From assembly GCA_002708925.1 (NCBI GenBank), contig PAPN01000001.1:62001-126000 (forward strand): a DNA stretch of 64,000 nucleotides. Reading direction: 5' to 3'. Both the position numbers and the translations under genes were made by a program. The notes beneath the pieces are model-generated. The model was not told the origin of the DNA. It did no database searches and saw only the letters and a program-made list of their open reading frames with translations. Positions within the stretch are counted from its first letter, which is position 1. Each line of letters opens with the position of its first letter. Below are positions 45,101-53,760 of this stretch, piece by piece. This stretch comes from Paracoccaceae bacterium. GTDB lineage: Bacteria > Pseudomonadota > Alphaproteobacteria > Rhodobacterales > Rhodobacteraceae.

Positions 45101-46237
45101 ATGCTGCGGGGGCAGTTCAATTTCATCGCCGGATTCACTGGAAAGATGCCCTCAGAGACCGAGAAATCGATGTCAGCCCCCTCTGGTGAGCTGGATGATG
45201 CTCGCGTCGACGAGAGAGATCGAGAGGAAAGCGACAGTATCGCCCTGCCCACCCACGTGGCTGGCTCCGGCACGCTCGATCAACTGGTCGACACCGCCCG
45301 CGACTATGCGCGTGCTGCGGCCTCGGACAACACACTGAAGGCTTATGCGAAGGATTGGGCGCATTTTACCCGCTGGTGCCGGATGAAGGGTGCCGAGCCA
45401 GGGCCACCGTCACCCGAGATGATCGGGCTTTATCTCGCCGACCTGGCATCAGGCCCCTCCCCTGCTCTATCGGTCAGCACCATAGACCGTCGCCTGTCCG
45501 GTCTGGCATGGAACTATGCGCAGCGTGGCTTCACCCTCGATCGCAAGAACCGGCACATCGCGACGGTGCTGGCCGGGATCAAGCGGAAACATGCCCAGCC
45601 ACCAATGCAGAAGGAAGCGATCCTTGCCGAAGACATCCTTGCGATGGTCGCCACCCTGCCCTTTGATCTGCGCGGGCTGCGGGATCGGGCGATCCTGCTG
45701 TTGGGGTATGCTGGCGGTCTGCGCCGGTCCGAGATTGTCTGCCTGGACGTGGGCAAGGATGACACGCCGGACGCCGGCGGCTGGATCGAGTTTTTCGAAA
45801 ACGGGGCCCTCCTGACGCTCAATGCCAAAACCGGCTGGCGCGAGGTTGAGATCGGTCGCGGCTCCAAGGATCAGACTTGTCCCGTTCATGCACTGGAACA
45901 ATGGCTGCATTTCGCCAAGATCGACTTCGGCCCTGTCTTTGTCGGAACCTCGCGCGATGGCAAACGCGCGTCCGATAAGCGGCTGAATGACAGGCATGTC
46001 GCGCGGCTGATCAAGCGCACCGTCCTGGACGCTGGCATTCGCGCTGACCTGCCCGAGAAAGAGCGCCTGGCGCTGTTTTCCGGTCACAGCCTGCGCGCGG
46101 GTCTTGCCAGTTCGGCTGAGGTTGACGAACGCTATGTCCAGAAGCAGCTGGGGCACACCTCGGCCGAGATGACCCGCCGCTACCAGCGCCGACGCGACCG
46201 GTTCCGCGTGAACCTGACCAAGGCCGCCGGGCTCTGA
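45101..46237 (+). CDS. Tyrosine recombinase/integrase
   Basis: 378 residues; a start at the internal MSAPSGEL is possible. A SAM-like N-terminal domain (ARDYARAAASDNTLKAYAKD) precedes the catalytic domain with Arg208 (AGGLRRSEI), His329 and Arg332 (GHSLRAG), His352 (LGHTS) and Tyr361 (RRYQRR). All active-site residues are present, so it should be active. Located between the scpB/DUF1403 operon and repC, with an inverted repeat just upstream, it may resolve plasmid multimers or mobilise this module. Confidence 0.9.
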   Translation: MLRGQFNFIAGFTGKMPSETEKSMSAPSGELDDARVDERDREESDSIALPTHVAGSGTLDQLVDTARDYARAAASDNTLKAYAKDWAHFTRWCRMKGAEPGPPSPEMIGLYLADLASGPSPALSVSTIDRRLSGLAWNYAQRGFTLDRKNRHIATVLAGIKRKHAQPPMQKEAILAEDILAMVATLPFDLRGLRDRAILLLGYAGGLRRSEIVCLDVGKDDTPDAGGWIEFFENGALLTLNAKTGWREVEIGRGSKDQTCPVHALEQWLHFAKIDFGPVFVGTSRDGKRASDKRLNDRHVARLIKRTVLDAGIRADLPEKERLALFSGHSLRAGLASSAEVDERYVQKQLGHTSAEMTRRYQRRRDRFRVNLTKAAGL

Positions 46238-46249
46238 CCCCCTGCTCCA

Positions 46250-47608
46250 TCACGCTGCCTGCCCGCTGAGCCTGCCGTAGAAGCTGCGCTCGAGATGCAG
46301 CTCCCCTGCCCCGGCCTTCTCGACCATGCCGCGCAGATAGCCGCCCGGCGAGGACACTTCGCCCGCGCAATGTTTCTCAAAGACAAGCGCCAGCGCTGCT
46401 GTTGCCACCTGTTTGCCCAGCCGGTCCTGCGCCACGTTCCAGGCGTGTTCAGACACTCCGATCATCGGCCTGAGTTGACCGGCAACCCGATGAAGATCGC
46501 CCCAATCCTTCAGGAACCCGCCCATGTTGCGGGCCCAGGATGCGAATTCTGGACAGGCTTGCATCACAGTCGGCAAATCCAGTGCCGCGCGCTTCTTGCG
46601 CACCTCGGCAACCCACTCTTCCAGATCCCTATCAACTTGATCTTCGGGCTGAACATTGGGCACCACGGCCGCGATTTCCTCATTTTCTGAGGAATTACGA
46701 GTTACAGGATTAAGTTGGTTTGTAATTAGTATATGAGGGTCAAAAATGACCTCCGTGGGGTTCATTTCTTGAGTCTTCTCACTGGATTGTTCAATAGATT
46801 CAGCAGTGTTTTCCACAGGCTCTATGATCTCGGTCGCTTTGAGATAGGCAGCTTTGACACGTTCCTGAAGTTCCCTGAACCAGCCCAGCAGCAGGGCAAG
46901 CTGTTCGGATGCCTCGTGGCGGCGCGGCAGCCGGTCCAGAAGCTCCTCGAAAAGGCTCGTGAACTGCGTCCAGGGACCCCGCAACGCGCTGCTGACGGCG
47001 GCCTCGATCCGCGCGCGGATCATGCGGCGTGCCACGGTGATCTGACGCTTCAGGCGCTGGCAGAGCTCGCGTTCAGCCTGCAATTCGGCGTGCAGTTCCT
47101 CGAACTCCTCGGCGCGTGCGGACAGCGGCGACAGATCAAAGCCATAGGCCTCGACGATGCGCCCCTCGGCGTCCCTGCGGCCCCACCGCTTGCCGTTCGG
47201 GCTGTCCTGGAAGGAGATCACGCCGATCTCGGCCAAGCGCCGGGCGTGGCGTTTCAGCGCCGAGAGCGAAAACCCCGTCTGCTCCATCAGATAGGCGTTC
47301 GATGCCCAGACGATCGGGCGCTGCCCCTGCTCCCAGTCCTGCGCCTGCGTAAACGCCCCAAGCGTATCGAGGAGCAGCATATCCCCGGCCTTGAGGCCAA
47401 TGTATGCCCCCACCCGCTTTACCGCCACAAAGGCCCGCGGCTTGGGGATTGCTGCGCGCTCACCATCCAGCGCATATCGCTCGGCAACAGCGAGCCCTGC
47501 CGTCGCCTTCCGCCAACCTGCGGAATGATTAAAATTAGACATAGCATACCCGTTCTGAGCCATGTCTGCCTCAGTTGCCCCATGCGGAGCGCCACCATGT
47601 TTTTCCAT
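46250..47608 (-). CDS. repC: Plasmid replication initiator RepC
   Basis: 452 residues (starts at MAQNGYAM or MSNFNHSAGWRK are also possible). RepC motifs are evident: SAGWRKATAGLA, FTQAQDWEQGQRPIVWASNA, ALKRHARRLAEIGVISFQDS, PNGKRWGRRDAEGRIVEAYG and FDLSPLSAR, then coiled coil and a C-terminal domain with SPGGYLRGMVEKA. RepC initiates repABC replication, usually at an origin inside its own AT-rich middle. It is the last gene of the minus-strand repABC operon, 174 bases after repB. Confidence 0.95.
   Translation of the reverse strand: MEKHGGAPHGATEADMAQNGYAMSNFNHSAGWRKATAGLAVAERYALDGERAAIPKPRAFVAVKRVGAYIGLKAGDMLLLDTLGAFTQAQDWEQGQRPIVWASNAYLMEQTGFSLSALKRHARRLAEIGVISFQDSPNGKRWGRRDAEGRIVEAYGFDLSPLSARAEEFEELHAELQAERELCQRLKRQITVARRMIRARIEAAVSSALRGPWTQFTSLFEELLDRLPRRHEASEQLALLLGWFRELQERVKAAYLKATEIIEPVENTAESIEQSSEKTQEMNPTEVIFDPHILITNQLNPVTRNSSENEEIAAVVPNVQPEDQVDRDLEEWVAEVRKKRAALDLPTVMQACPEFASWARNMGGFLKDWGDLHRVAGQLRPMIGVSEHAWNVAQDRLGKQVATAALALVFEKHCAGEVSSPGGYLRGMVEKAGAGELHLERSFYGRLSGQAA
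46676..46815. other. AT-rich stretch in repC, candidate oriV
   Basis: The repC coding region is generally GC-rich but turns AT-rich here (runs such as TTGGTTTGTAATTAGTATAT, TTCAATAGATTCAGCAG). In repABC plasmids studied so far the origin lies inside repC in such a patch, so this is the best candidate, though not proven. Confidence 0.5.
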
Positions 47609-47782
47609 TCTATGTCAGCAGACAAAGAAATCCCGTTCGCTCAGGAGCGTTTTCTCTTGTGTGGCGATTCGCTGGCTGCTAGATTCTAGGTGTCTAATCT
47701 AAGAATTGCGCTTTGCGCAGCAGCCCTCGAAGCTTCGGTTTCGGGGGTTTCTTTGTTTACCTTTCCTCCTTTCTGCTCGTCC
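47609..47782 (+). ncRNA. repB-repC gap, expected site of the counter-transcribed RNA
   Basis: repABC modules carry a small antisense RNA between repB and repC that limits RepC. This 174-base gap holds several hairpins: TGCGC-TTT-GCGCA (47707-47719) and CCCTCGAA...TTCGGGGG (47724-47747) followed by a T-rich run on the plus strand, which would suit the end of a plus-strand RNA. No promoter was pinned down; identification rests on position and structure. Confidence 0.4.
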
Positions 47783-48754
47783 TCAGTTGTCATCCCCCGA
47801 ATTTACATCTGTAAACTCGGCGTAGGATTTCTTGATGATTTCGGCCAGATTGCCTTCGAGCCAGTGCGCGAAATCGGCATTCACGCCGGATTTCTTGACG
47901 CACAAAGACAGGCTCCCGCGCCCCGCTTTGATGACAACGCCCTCCATCGGCGTGATCTCTTGGGCGCTATTGGGCATTTTCGTTCCACGCTTAGAGGCCT
48001 CTTTGATCAGGGCCTCCAGACGTTCATCCGATGTCAATGAGCCGCTGATCTTGGACAGCAGGTCCAGCGCGGATTTCTCGGTAAGCTTCCGATCTGCGAA
48101 CAGCGAGGCCAGATCGGTCCACCTGGGGCGGCCGGACCTGGGCGCGGCTCCGATCCGATCGCCAACGCTGGGCGGCACATTCTGTGTCACCTTTGTCAGA
48201 TGAGAATGCCCCGAGGCAGACAGGTTCAGAACCTGCCGTACCGTCGCGCTTTCGTGGCCCGCAGCCCGGATTGCCTCGGCAAAGCGAGCCTTTTCATAGA
48301 AGGACAGATTGCGCCGCGCTGCGTTCTCCAGCCCCTTGGCCAACAGCGCCGTGGCGTCATCGACATCCTGCACATTTGCGCGTACTTTAATGCCAAGCTC
48401 GCGACAGGCCTTCAGCCTGCGACGCCCGTAAATCGCCTCAAACCGGCCATCCGCGGATTTGGACCGGCGCACAAGGATCGGGACTTGCTGGCCGCCCTCG
48501 CGGATACTGTTCTTAAGCGCCTCGAACCCCTCGCTGTCATCCTCGGGGTTTACAGCTGTAAACTCATCCAGCCGGTCCTTGGGGCCCCAGTCGTCGATCA
48601 AGTTGGGGTCCAGCTCTCGGATCGACGCCAAAGAGCCCTGCAACGCGCCCAACGCGGGGGCGCTTGTCTTGGGGTTTCTTTCAGTCGCCGAATTGCCAGA
48701 ACGCGCGATTGTGCTGGCGATACCTGACATATCGCGAAGGGATTTTCTGGCCAT
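47783..48754 (-). CDS. repB: Plasmid partition protein RepB (ParB family)
   Basis: 323 residues: ParB-type nuclease/CTP domain with DSEGFEALKNSIREGGQQVP, ILVRRSKSADGRFEAIYGRR and RLKACRELGIKVRANV, then helix-turn-helix NLSFYEKARFAEAIRAAGHE, and a C-terminal dimerisation part. RepB binds parS sites and works with RepA in plasmid segregation. Start overlaps the repA stop (TAATG on the minus strand). A perfect parS palindrome lies inside the gene and a degenerate one near its end. Confidence 0.95.
   Translation of the reverse strand: MARKSLRDMSGIASTIARSGNSATERNPKTSAPALGALQGSLASIRELDPNLIDDWGPKDRLDEFTAVNPEDDSEGFEALKNSIREGGQQVPILVRRSKSADGRFEAIYGRRRLKACRELGIKVRANVQDVDDATALLAKGLENAARRNLSFYEKARFAEAIRAAGHESATVRQVLNLSASGHSHLTKVTQNVPPSVGDRIGAAPRSGRPRWTDLASLFADRKLTEKSALDLLSKISGSLTSDERLEALIKEASKRGTKMPNSAQEITPMEGVVIKAGRGSLSLCVKKSGVNADFAHWLEGNLAEIIKKSYAEFTDVNSGDDN
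47801..47816. promoter_or_regulatory. Degenerate parS-like site at repB 3' end
   Basis: ATTTACATCTGTAAAC differs at two positions from the perfect palindrome GTTTACAGCTGTAAAC found twice elsewhere in this module. It lies in the last codons of repB. Confidence 0.5.
48548..48563. promoter_or_regulatory. parS site inside repB
   Basis: Perfect 16-bp palindrome GTTTACAGCTGTAAAC, fitting the repABC parS pattern GTT...GC...AAC, within the repB coding sequence. An identical copy lies upstream of repA. Confidence 0.8.
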
Positions 48755-49938
48755 TATTCACGTCCCCACGATTGATGAACCATCGTCTCGACCTCGTGCC
48801 CGACAGCGTCCATCGCGCCCTTTGCACGATCATAGGTCGCGCGTGTCATCTCGGCGCGGACCACCTCATAGATTGACTGTTTAAGCATCGTCGCGTCACT
48901 GATCGCCGTGCTTCTCAAAGCCGTCGCAGACATGACCCGATCCTGAAAAAGCGCGCGCATGAACGAGGTCAGCTGCTGCGAGGGCACATCCGTAGGCTCA
49001 TCGCGGGTGATCAGAAATTTGAAGTGATCGTATTGCAGCGTCGCGCCGGCTTCCTCGATCACGCCCATATAGGCACCGGCCAGTTCCAGAAACTGCGCGG
49101 TCGAGGAAACATCCAGCATCGAGGGCGTCAGCGGAACGATCAGCGAGCTTGCCGCCGCCATCCCCGCGATGGTCAGAAAACCAAGCTGCGGAGGGCTATC
49201 CATAAGCACCAGGTCAAAATCGTCCTCGACCTGGGCCAGAGCGTTGCGAATCCGCGTGAAGAATGGCTGGTCCGGATTTGAATGCACGGCCGACTCGGTT
49301 TCGAACTCGGACAGCATCAGCCGCGAAGGCGCGATCGAAAGCCCCGGAAAATAGGTGGGAACCACGACATCCGCCATGTTGACGGGATCGTCGTAGCGGA
49401 TCGCATCATAGACCGTCAGCCCGTCAAATTCGATCTCAGGGCTGATGCCGCACATCGAAGTCAGCGAGCCCTGCGGATCCAGATCAACGACCAGCACGCG
49501 GTAGCCGCGCAACGCGAAATAATGCGCAAGATGGATGCTTGTGGTGCTCTTGCTAGAGCCCCCCTTGAAGTTCATCAGCTGCCAGACTTGCAACTTTTCA
49601 TCGCCAGTCCGGCGCGGCAGATAACGTCCTTTCTTGCGCGATGATTTTTCAAGGATTTCACGCGCGTTCCAGAGCTCCTGCGCAGTGTAGAAACGCCGCC
49701 CACCCCGGACATCTGCGGGCTCGGGGATTGTCCCTTCAGCGTGCAGCTTGCGCATGAACTGGCCGGAAACGCCCAGCAGGTCGGCCGCCTCGGGCGCGGA
49801 AAAAGGACGGAGCGTTTTCGTGCTATCGGGGGCAAATGCAGACAGAAGGTGCTCGCGGATGGCAGCGTTCAACCGCTCGGAAATATCAGTCGCAAGAGCC
49901 GAGGGCTTCTCATTTGCAAGTGGTGTCACAGGAATCAT
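48754..49938 (-). CDS. repA: Plasmid partition ATPase/repressor RepA (ParA family)
   Basis: 394 residues. An N-terminal helix-turn-helix of MerR type (FSAPEAADLLGVSGQFMRKL) precedes the ParA ATPase domain: deviant Walker A MNFKGGSSKSTTSIHLAHYF, LVVDLDPQGSLTSMCG and DLVLMDSPPQLGFLT. RepA segregates the plasmid with RepB and represses its own operon. It is the first gene of the minus-strand repABC operon; the region upstream is full of palindromes. Confidence 0.96.
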   Translation of the reverse strand: MIPVTPLANEKPSALATDISERLNAAIREHLLSAFAPDSTKTLRPFSAPEAADLLGVSGQFMRKLHAEGTIPEPADVRGGRRFYTAQELWNAREILEKSSRKKGRYLPRRTGDEKLQVWQLMNFKGGSSKSTTSIHLAHYFALRGYRVLVVDLDPQGSLTSMCGISPEIEFDGLTVYDAIRYDDPVNMADVVVPTYFPGLSIAPSRLMLSEFETESAVHSNPDQPFFTRIRNALAQVEDDFDLVLMDSPPQLGFLTIAGMAAASSLIVPLTPSMLDVSSTAQFLELAGAYMGVIEEAGATLQYDHFKFLITRDEPTDVPSQQLTSFMRALFQDRVMSATALRSTAISDATMLKQSIYEVVRAEMTRATYDRAKGAMDAVGHEVETMVHQSWGRE

Positions 49939-49945
49939 CTAGTTG

Positions 49946-50062
49946 CCCCAAATTCGAAAATGTGGCCTTTTTCGCGCCACTTGGGGATAAGAGCCGTGAT
50001 TCACGGCGCTAAGTCAAGATTTTTCCACGATATAGTGTCTGTTAACGCAAGTAGAGACTATA
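49946..50062 (-). promoter_or_regulatory. repA promoter/operator region with stacked inverted repeats
   Basis: Just upstream of the repA ATG are CCCCAA (49946-49951) paired with TTGGGG (49981-49986), with GTGGC/GCCAC nested inside; a perfect GCCGTGA-T-TCACGGC dyad (49993-50007); and arms TATAGTGTCT (50031-50040) and AGAGACTATA (50053-50062). One or more are probably RepA operators for autorepression; the exact promoter is not resolved. Confidence 0.55.
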
Positions 50063-50085
50063 TGCACCATGCTCCTGATTGTCAT

Positions 50086-50101
50086 GTTTACAGCTGTAAA
50101 C
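50086..50101. promoter_or_regulatory. parS site upstream of repA
   Basis: Perfect palindrome GTTTACAGCTGTAAAC, identical to that in repB, 147 bases upstream of the repA start. It is the probable centromere core bound by RepB. Confidence 0.8.
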
Positions 50102-50127
50102 GACCCGACACAGGGGCCGGGGCCGAC

Positions 50128-51144
50128 TTAATCCCCAGTATCACCGGGCAAGCGGCGGCGTTCAACAACATCTGCAAGCTTCGCAAGCGCCTCGGTCGAG
50201 GACTGTTTCAAACTGTCGTAGGCGTGGAAATTATGCGGCATATCCGGCCACAGATCACAGGCAATCGCCGCGCCCATCGTTTTCTGAACCTCAACGAATT
50301 CTAGGATCATATCCCGCAAGACTTCCCGTCCCCCCAGTTGAATATAGATCGGCGCAAGCCCTGAGAAATCGTGACTGATCGGGGACAGCTGCGCGCGCCC
50401 ATAAACACCCCCCGGATCGAGCCACTCTCCGAATTTCAGCGCCATCCACCCCTGGACCAGATCGTAACGATCATTGCTGTGCAGGCTATCGCCGCGATCT
50501 GCGATGTCGGTCCAGGGGCAAAGCCCAACGCATAATGCGGGCTGCGCCTCTGCTTGCGCTTTGAGCGACTGAAGCAGCATCAGCGCCATATGCCCGCCGG
50601 CGCTGTCTCCGGTCACGACGATCTGTTCGGCGGGCACCCGAGATAAAACATGGTGCCACGCCGTCAGGGCATCTTCGGCCTGAGCGGGGTGGGGGTGCTC
50701 GGGGGTCAGCCGGTAATCAGGCGCAAAAACCGGAACCCCCAGACGATGCGCGAGCATCGCCACATGCCTGCGGCTAATCCCCCCGTAAAACGCATAACCG
50801 CCACCGTGGAAATGCAGAACCGTCGTATCCCCCCGTCGATGACGCGGCAGATACCAGGTGCCTTTCGGCTCAGAAATTTCCTGAATGAGGACATCGTAGA
50901 GGTCATCGGTTTCGGTCTGAAGACTGTCAAATATCTTGCGCCCGTCTTCCAGCCGCAGAGCAGTCATCGCCGCTGTGAACTGGTGACGCCAGAACCTCAC
51001 GCCGATCTCAAAACCGATGTCCCAATCTGGCATGATCGGACGTCCTGTCAGCCGCCTGAAAACCGTTTGCAGTGTGACGCGCTGCAACGCCAAGAGACTG
51101 CGCAGGCGGTATCGGACCGGACCGGAGAAAACGAGCTTTGCCAT
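50128..51144 (-). CDS. HSL-type alpha/beta hydrolase (esterase)
   Basis: 338 residues with the hormone-sensitive-lipase signature: oxyanion motif LHFHGGGYAFYGG, nucleophile VVTGDSAGGHMALML, acid in LGGREVLRDM and base in WPDMPHNFHAY. It probably hydrolyses short- to medium-chain esters in the cytoplasm. It is divergent from an AraC regulator gene 70 bases away, which may control it. Confidence 0.9.
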   Translation of the reverse strand: MAKLVFSGPVRYRLRSLLALQRVTLQTVFRRLTGRPIMPDWDIGFEIGVRFWRHQFTAAMTALRLEDGRKIFDSLQTETDDLYDVLIQEISEPKGTWYLPRHRRGDTTVLHFHGGGYAFYGGISRRHVAMLAHRLGVPVFAPDYRLTPEHPHPAQAEDALTAWHHVLSRVPAEQIVVTGDSAGGHMALMLLQSLKAQAEAQPALCVGLCPWTDIADRGDSLHSNDRYDLVQGWMALKFGEWLDPGGVYGRAQLSPISHDFSGLAPIYIQLGGREVLRDMILEFVEVQKTMGAAIACDLWPDMPHNFHAYDSLKQSSTEALAKLADVVERRRLPGDTGD

Positions 51145-51214
51145 GGATCACCTCTGTTGTCGGGGTCTTCTTTCATTGCCGGGGCAGGGGGGAAGGATAT
51201 AGAACGAGTGCGAC

Positions 51215-52057
51215 ATGTCTGAGACCCCTGTGCCGCTTCCGATCTCGAAACTTCTGCTGCCGCCGGACGCTCTGGCGGCGTGTCTGTTCGCCGGGATCTA
51301 CCGCGACACGCGCGGCGTGCCTCTGTCAGATGCAGACCGGATCAACCACTTTCCGGCGTCTCCTCTGGTCTCGGTCAGCTATGTGATTCATGGGGCATTG
51401 CGGGACATCTCAGCCGTAAAGCGCCCGCCAGGCATGACCATGGGCACAGCATTCCCGCGGTGTTTTGCAATGGGGCCGTCCGACGCCCCTGTATCCAGCT
51501 GGTCCCCCCAAGAGGTTACCGCAATTACGATCGGGATTTACCACGACGCCTGGCTGCGCATCGGAGGAGACCCGGATTTTCAGGCGGTGCCCGGATGGAT
51601 CGAAACCGCGCTAGCACGTTTCGGCACCGCGCCCGAGCCCAGGCAAGGATGGGAAACCCTGTGTGCGGCATTCGAGCAAATCTGGCGTGACGCCCGGCCT
51701 GCGGGCTGGCGAAAACTGGGCGGTATCGCCGATTGGGCTCAGGCCGCGACGACGCGCGCCGCACTGAGCGGGGCAGGGCGCAGCCTGCGGAGCATCGAGC
51801 GCCGCCTGAAGCAGACGAGCGGCCAAAATCAGCGGGCTCTCAACTTCTATGCGGCTTTCGAAAACCTGCACCACACGGTCCAGCGGCACCCCGAAAGCAC
51901 GCTGGCTGAAATCGCCCTTGAGGCAGGATATTCCGACCAGTCGCACATGGGGCGGGCTGTTCGGCGGGCAACCGGGTTCTCTCCGGCGCGGTTGAACAAA
52001 GCGATCCAGACAGACGAAGCGTTTTGGTGTTACCGGCTGCTGGGCGAGCGTCTCTGA
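51215..52057 (+). CDS. AraC-family transcriptional regulator
   Basis: 280 residues. The C-terminal HTH is seen at HPESTLAEIALEAGYSDQSH, followed by MGRAVRRATGFSPARLN. The N-terminal half lacks the usual cupin and resembles the DUF6597-like domain of a subgroup of AraC proteins (PPDALAACLFAGIYRDTRGV). It is divergent from the HSL esterase. Confidence 0.85.
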   Translation: MSETPVPLPISKLLLPPDALAACLFAGIYRDTRGVPLSDADRINHFPASPLVSVSYVIHGALRDISAVKRPPGMTMGTAFPRCFAMGPSDAPVSSWSPQEVTAITIGIYHDAWLRIGGDPDFQAVPGWIETALARFGTAPEPRQGWETLCAAFEQIWRDARPAGWRKLGGIADWAQAATTRAALSGAGRSLRSIERRLKQTSGQNQRALNFYAAFENLHHTVQRHPESTLAEIALEAGYSDQSHMGRAVRRATGFSPARLNKAIQTDEAFWCYRLLGERL

Positions 52058-52122
52058 TCCTCGGCTGGTTTCAATTAACCCACGGAGAATCCGCATTCGG
52101 GGAATAGGGCAGGGGGCCTGGC

Positions 52123-52566
52123 TCAGATTGAGGACAACAGGATGCTTGTTTCACTGTTGCGCACGCCATCGACCAGCCGCACTTCACGTAGCAGACGGTC
52201 GAACTCGTTCAGGTTTTCGACGATAATTTCCGCCACCAAGTCCCATTTGCCGCTTGTCGTATGCAAGACCTGAAGTTCGGGCAAGCCGCGCAGCCGCGAA
52301 ATCACATGGGACGTCGTGCGCCCCTCGACTTCGATCATCATGATCGCCCGCACCGCCGTTTCGTCATAATCCTTCCGGACCCGCGCTGTGAACCCCAGCA
52401 ACGCCCCCGACGCCAGCAGCCGATCCAGCCGCGTCTGCACAGTCCCGCGCGCGACCCCCATGATCTCGGCCAGCTTCGACACCGGCGCGCGGCCGTCCTT
52501 GCGCAGCAGCGCGATCAATTCGCGATCCAGATCGTCAAAAATGTGTTTTCCACCAGGTTCGGCCAT
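52123..52566 (-). CDS. Lrp/AsnC-family regulator
   Basis: 147 residues from the ATG at MAEPGGKHIFDDLDRELIAL. Winged helix (GRAPVSKLAEIMGVARGTVQ, TRLDRLLASGAL) and RAM ligand domain (VLHTTSGKWDLVAEIIVENL) are both present. Divergent from the ocd-ctlX operon, it probably senses an amino acid such as arginine, ornithine or citrulline and controls that operon. Confidence 0.92.
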   Translation of the reverse strand: MAEPGGKHIFDDLDRELIALLRKDGRAPVSKLAEIMGVARGTVQTRLDRLLASGALLGFTARVRKDYDETAVRAIMMIEVEGRTTSHVISRLRGLPELQVLHTTSGKWDLVAEIIVENLNEFDRLLREVRLVDGVRNSETSILLSSI

Positions 52567-52596
52567 GGGTCTCTCAATATGCACAAAGGTATAGAT

Positions 52597-52654
52597 CAAA
52601 TTGTATAGTCAGAGGTTAAAAATAGTACAAGTTCACTATTTTCTATACAAATTG
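52597..52654. promoter_or_regulatory. Lrp-type operator arms between regulator and ocd
   Basis: CAAATTGTATAG at 52597-52608 and CTATACAAATTG at 52643-52654 form an interrupted inverted repeat across an AT-rich spacer. The distance allows looping by an Lrp octamer or dimer pair. The ocd start is 45 bases farther right. Confidence 0.5.
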
Positions 52655-52698
52655 CTCTGTCCGATAGTCATCCCTGACCCCCAGAAAAGGACTTTGAA

Positions 52699-53760
52699 AT
52701 GTCTGTGATTCCGCCTTCTGATCTTGCTTTTGTCCCCTTTGTCAGTGTTGAGAACATGATGCGTCTGGTGCATCGTATCGGCCTGCCCGAGATGCTGAGC
52801 GGGCTGGCCGCCTATATCGAAGACGATTTCAAACGCTGGGAAAGCTTTGACAAAACGCCACGGGTTGCCGCGCATTCCAAGGACGGCGTGATTGAGCTGA
52901 TGCCCACATCGGACGGCGTGTCCTATGGTTTCAAATATGTCAACGGTCACCCCAAAAACACGCGCGAAGGGCGCCAGACTGTCACCGCGTTCGGCCTGCT
53001 GGCCGATGTGGGAAATGGGTATCCGGTACTGTTGACCGAAATGACGGTGCTGACCGCATTGCGCACGGCAGCGACTTCGGCTCTGGTGGCGAAATATCTT
53101 GCCCCCAGGGACGCTGACACCATGGCGATGATCGGCAATGGCGCGCAATCGGAGTTTCAGGCTCTGGCGATGAAGGCCTTGTGCGGGATCACCAAGCTGC
53201 GGCTATATGACATTGACCCCCGCGCCACAGACAAGGCGATGCGCAACCTGAGCGATCAGGGCTTTGAGCTGACCGCCTGCAAATCCGCGCAAGAGGCCAT
53301 TGAGGGCGCGCAAATCATCACCACCTGCACCGCAGACAAGCAATATGCCACGATCCTAAGCGACAACATGGTCGGCGCGGGGGTGCATATCAACGCCATT
53401 GGCGGCGATTGCCCCGGCAAGACCGAATTGCACAAAGACATCCTGAATCGCGCCGATGTCTTTGTCGAATACCCGCCGCAAACCCGCATCGAAGGCGAGA
53501 TTCAGCAGATGCCCGAGGATTTCCCGGTAACCGAGATGTGGCAGGTGATCACCGGGGCCACGCCGGGCCGCCGTGACGCGCGTCAGATCACCCTGTTCGA
53601 CGGCGTGGGATTTGCAACCGAGGATTTCTCGGCCCTGCGCTATATCCGTGATCAGATTGCGGACACCGACCTGTATGAACAGCTTGATCTTCTGGCAGAC
53701 CCGGACGATCCCCGCGATCTTTTCGGGATGGTACAGCGCGCCAACGGCGGTGCCGCATGA
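52699..53760 (+). CDS. ocd: Ornithine cyclodeaminase
   Basis: 353 residues of the ornithine cyclodeaminase/mu-crystallin family: FVSVENMMRLVHRIGLPEML, VTVLTALRTAATSALVAKYL, then the NAD-binding MIGNGAQSEFQALAMKALCG, and AGVHINAIGGDCPGKTEL. The enzyme turns ornithine into proline and ammonia. The final ATGA overlaps ctlX, so they are co-translated. Confidence 0.93.
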   Translation: MSVIPPSDLAFVPFVSVENMMRLVHRIGLPEMLSGLAAYIEDDFKRWESFDKTPRVAAHSKDGVIELMPTSDGVSYGFKYVNGHPKNTREGRQTVTAFGLLADVGNGYPVLLTEMTVLTALRTAATSALVAKYLAPRDADTMAMIGNGAQSEFQALAMKALCGITKLRLYDIDPRATDKAMRNLSDQGFELTACKSAQEAIEGAQIITTCTADKQYATILSDNMVGAGVHINAIGGDCPGKTELHKDILNRADVFVEYPPQTRIEGEIQQMPEDFPVTEMWQVITGATPGRRDARQITLFDGVGFATEDFSALRYIRDQIADTDLYEQLDLLADPDDPRDLFGMVQRANGGAA

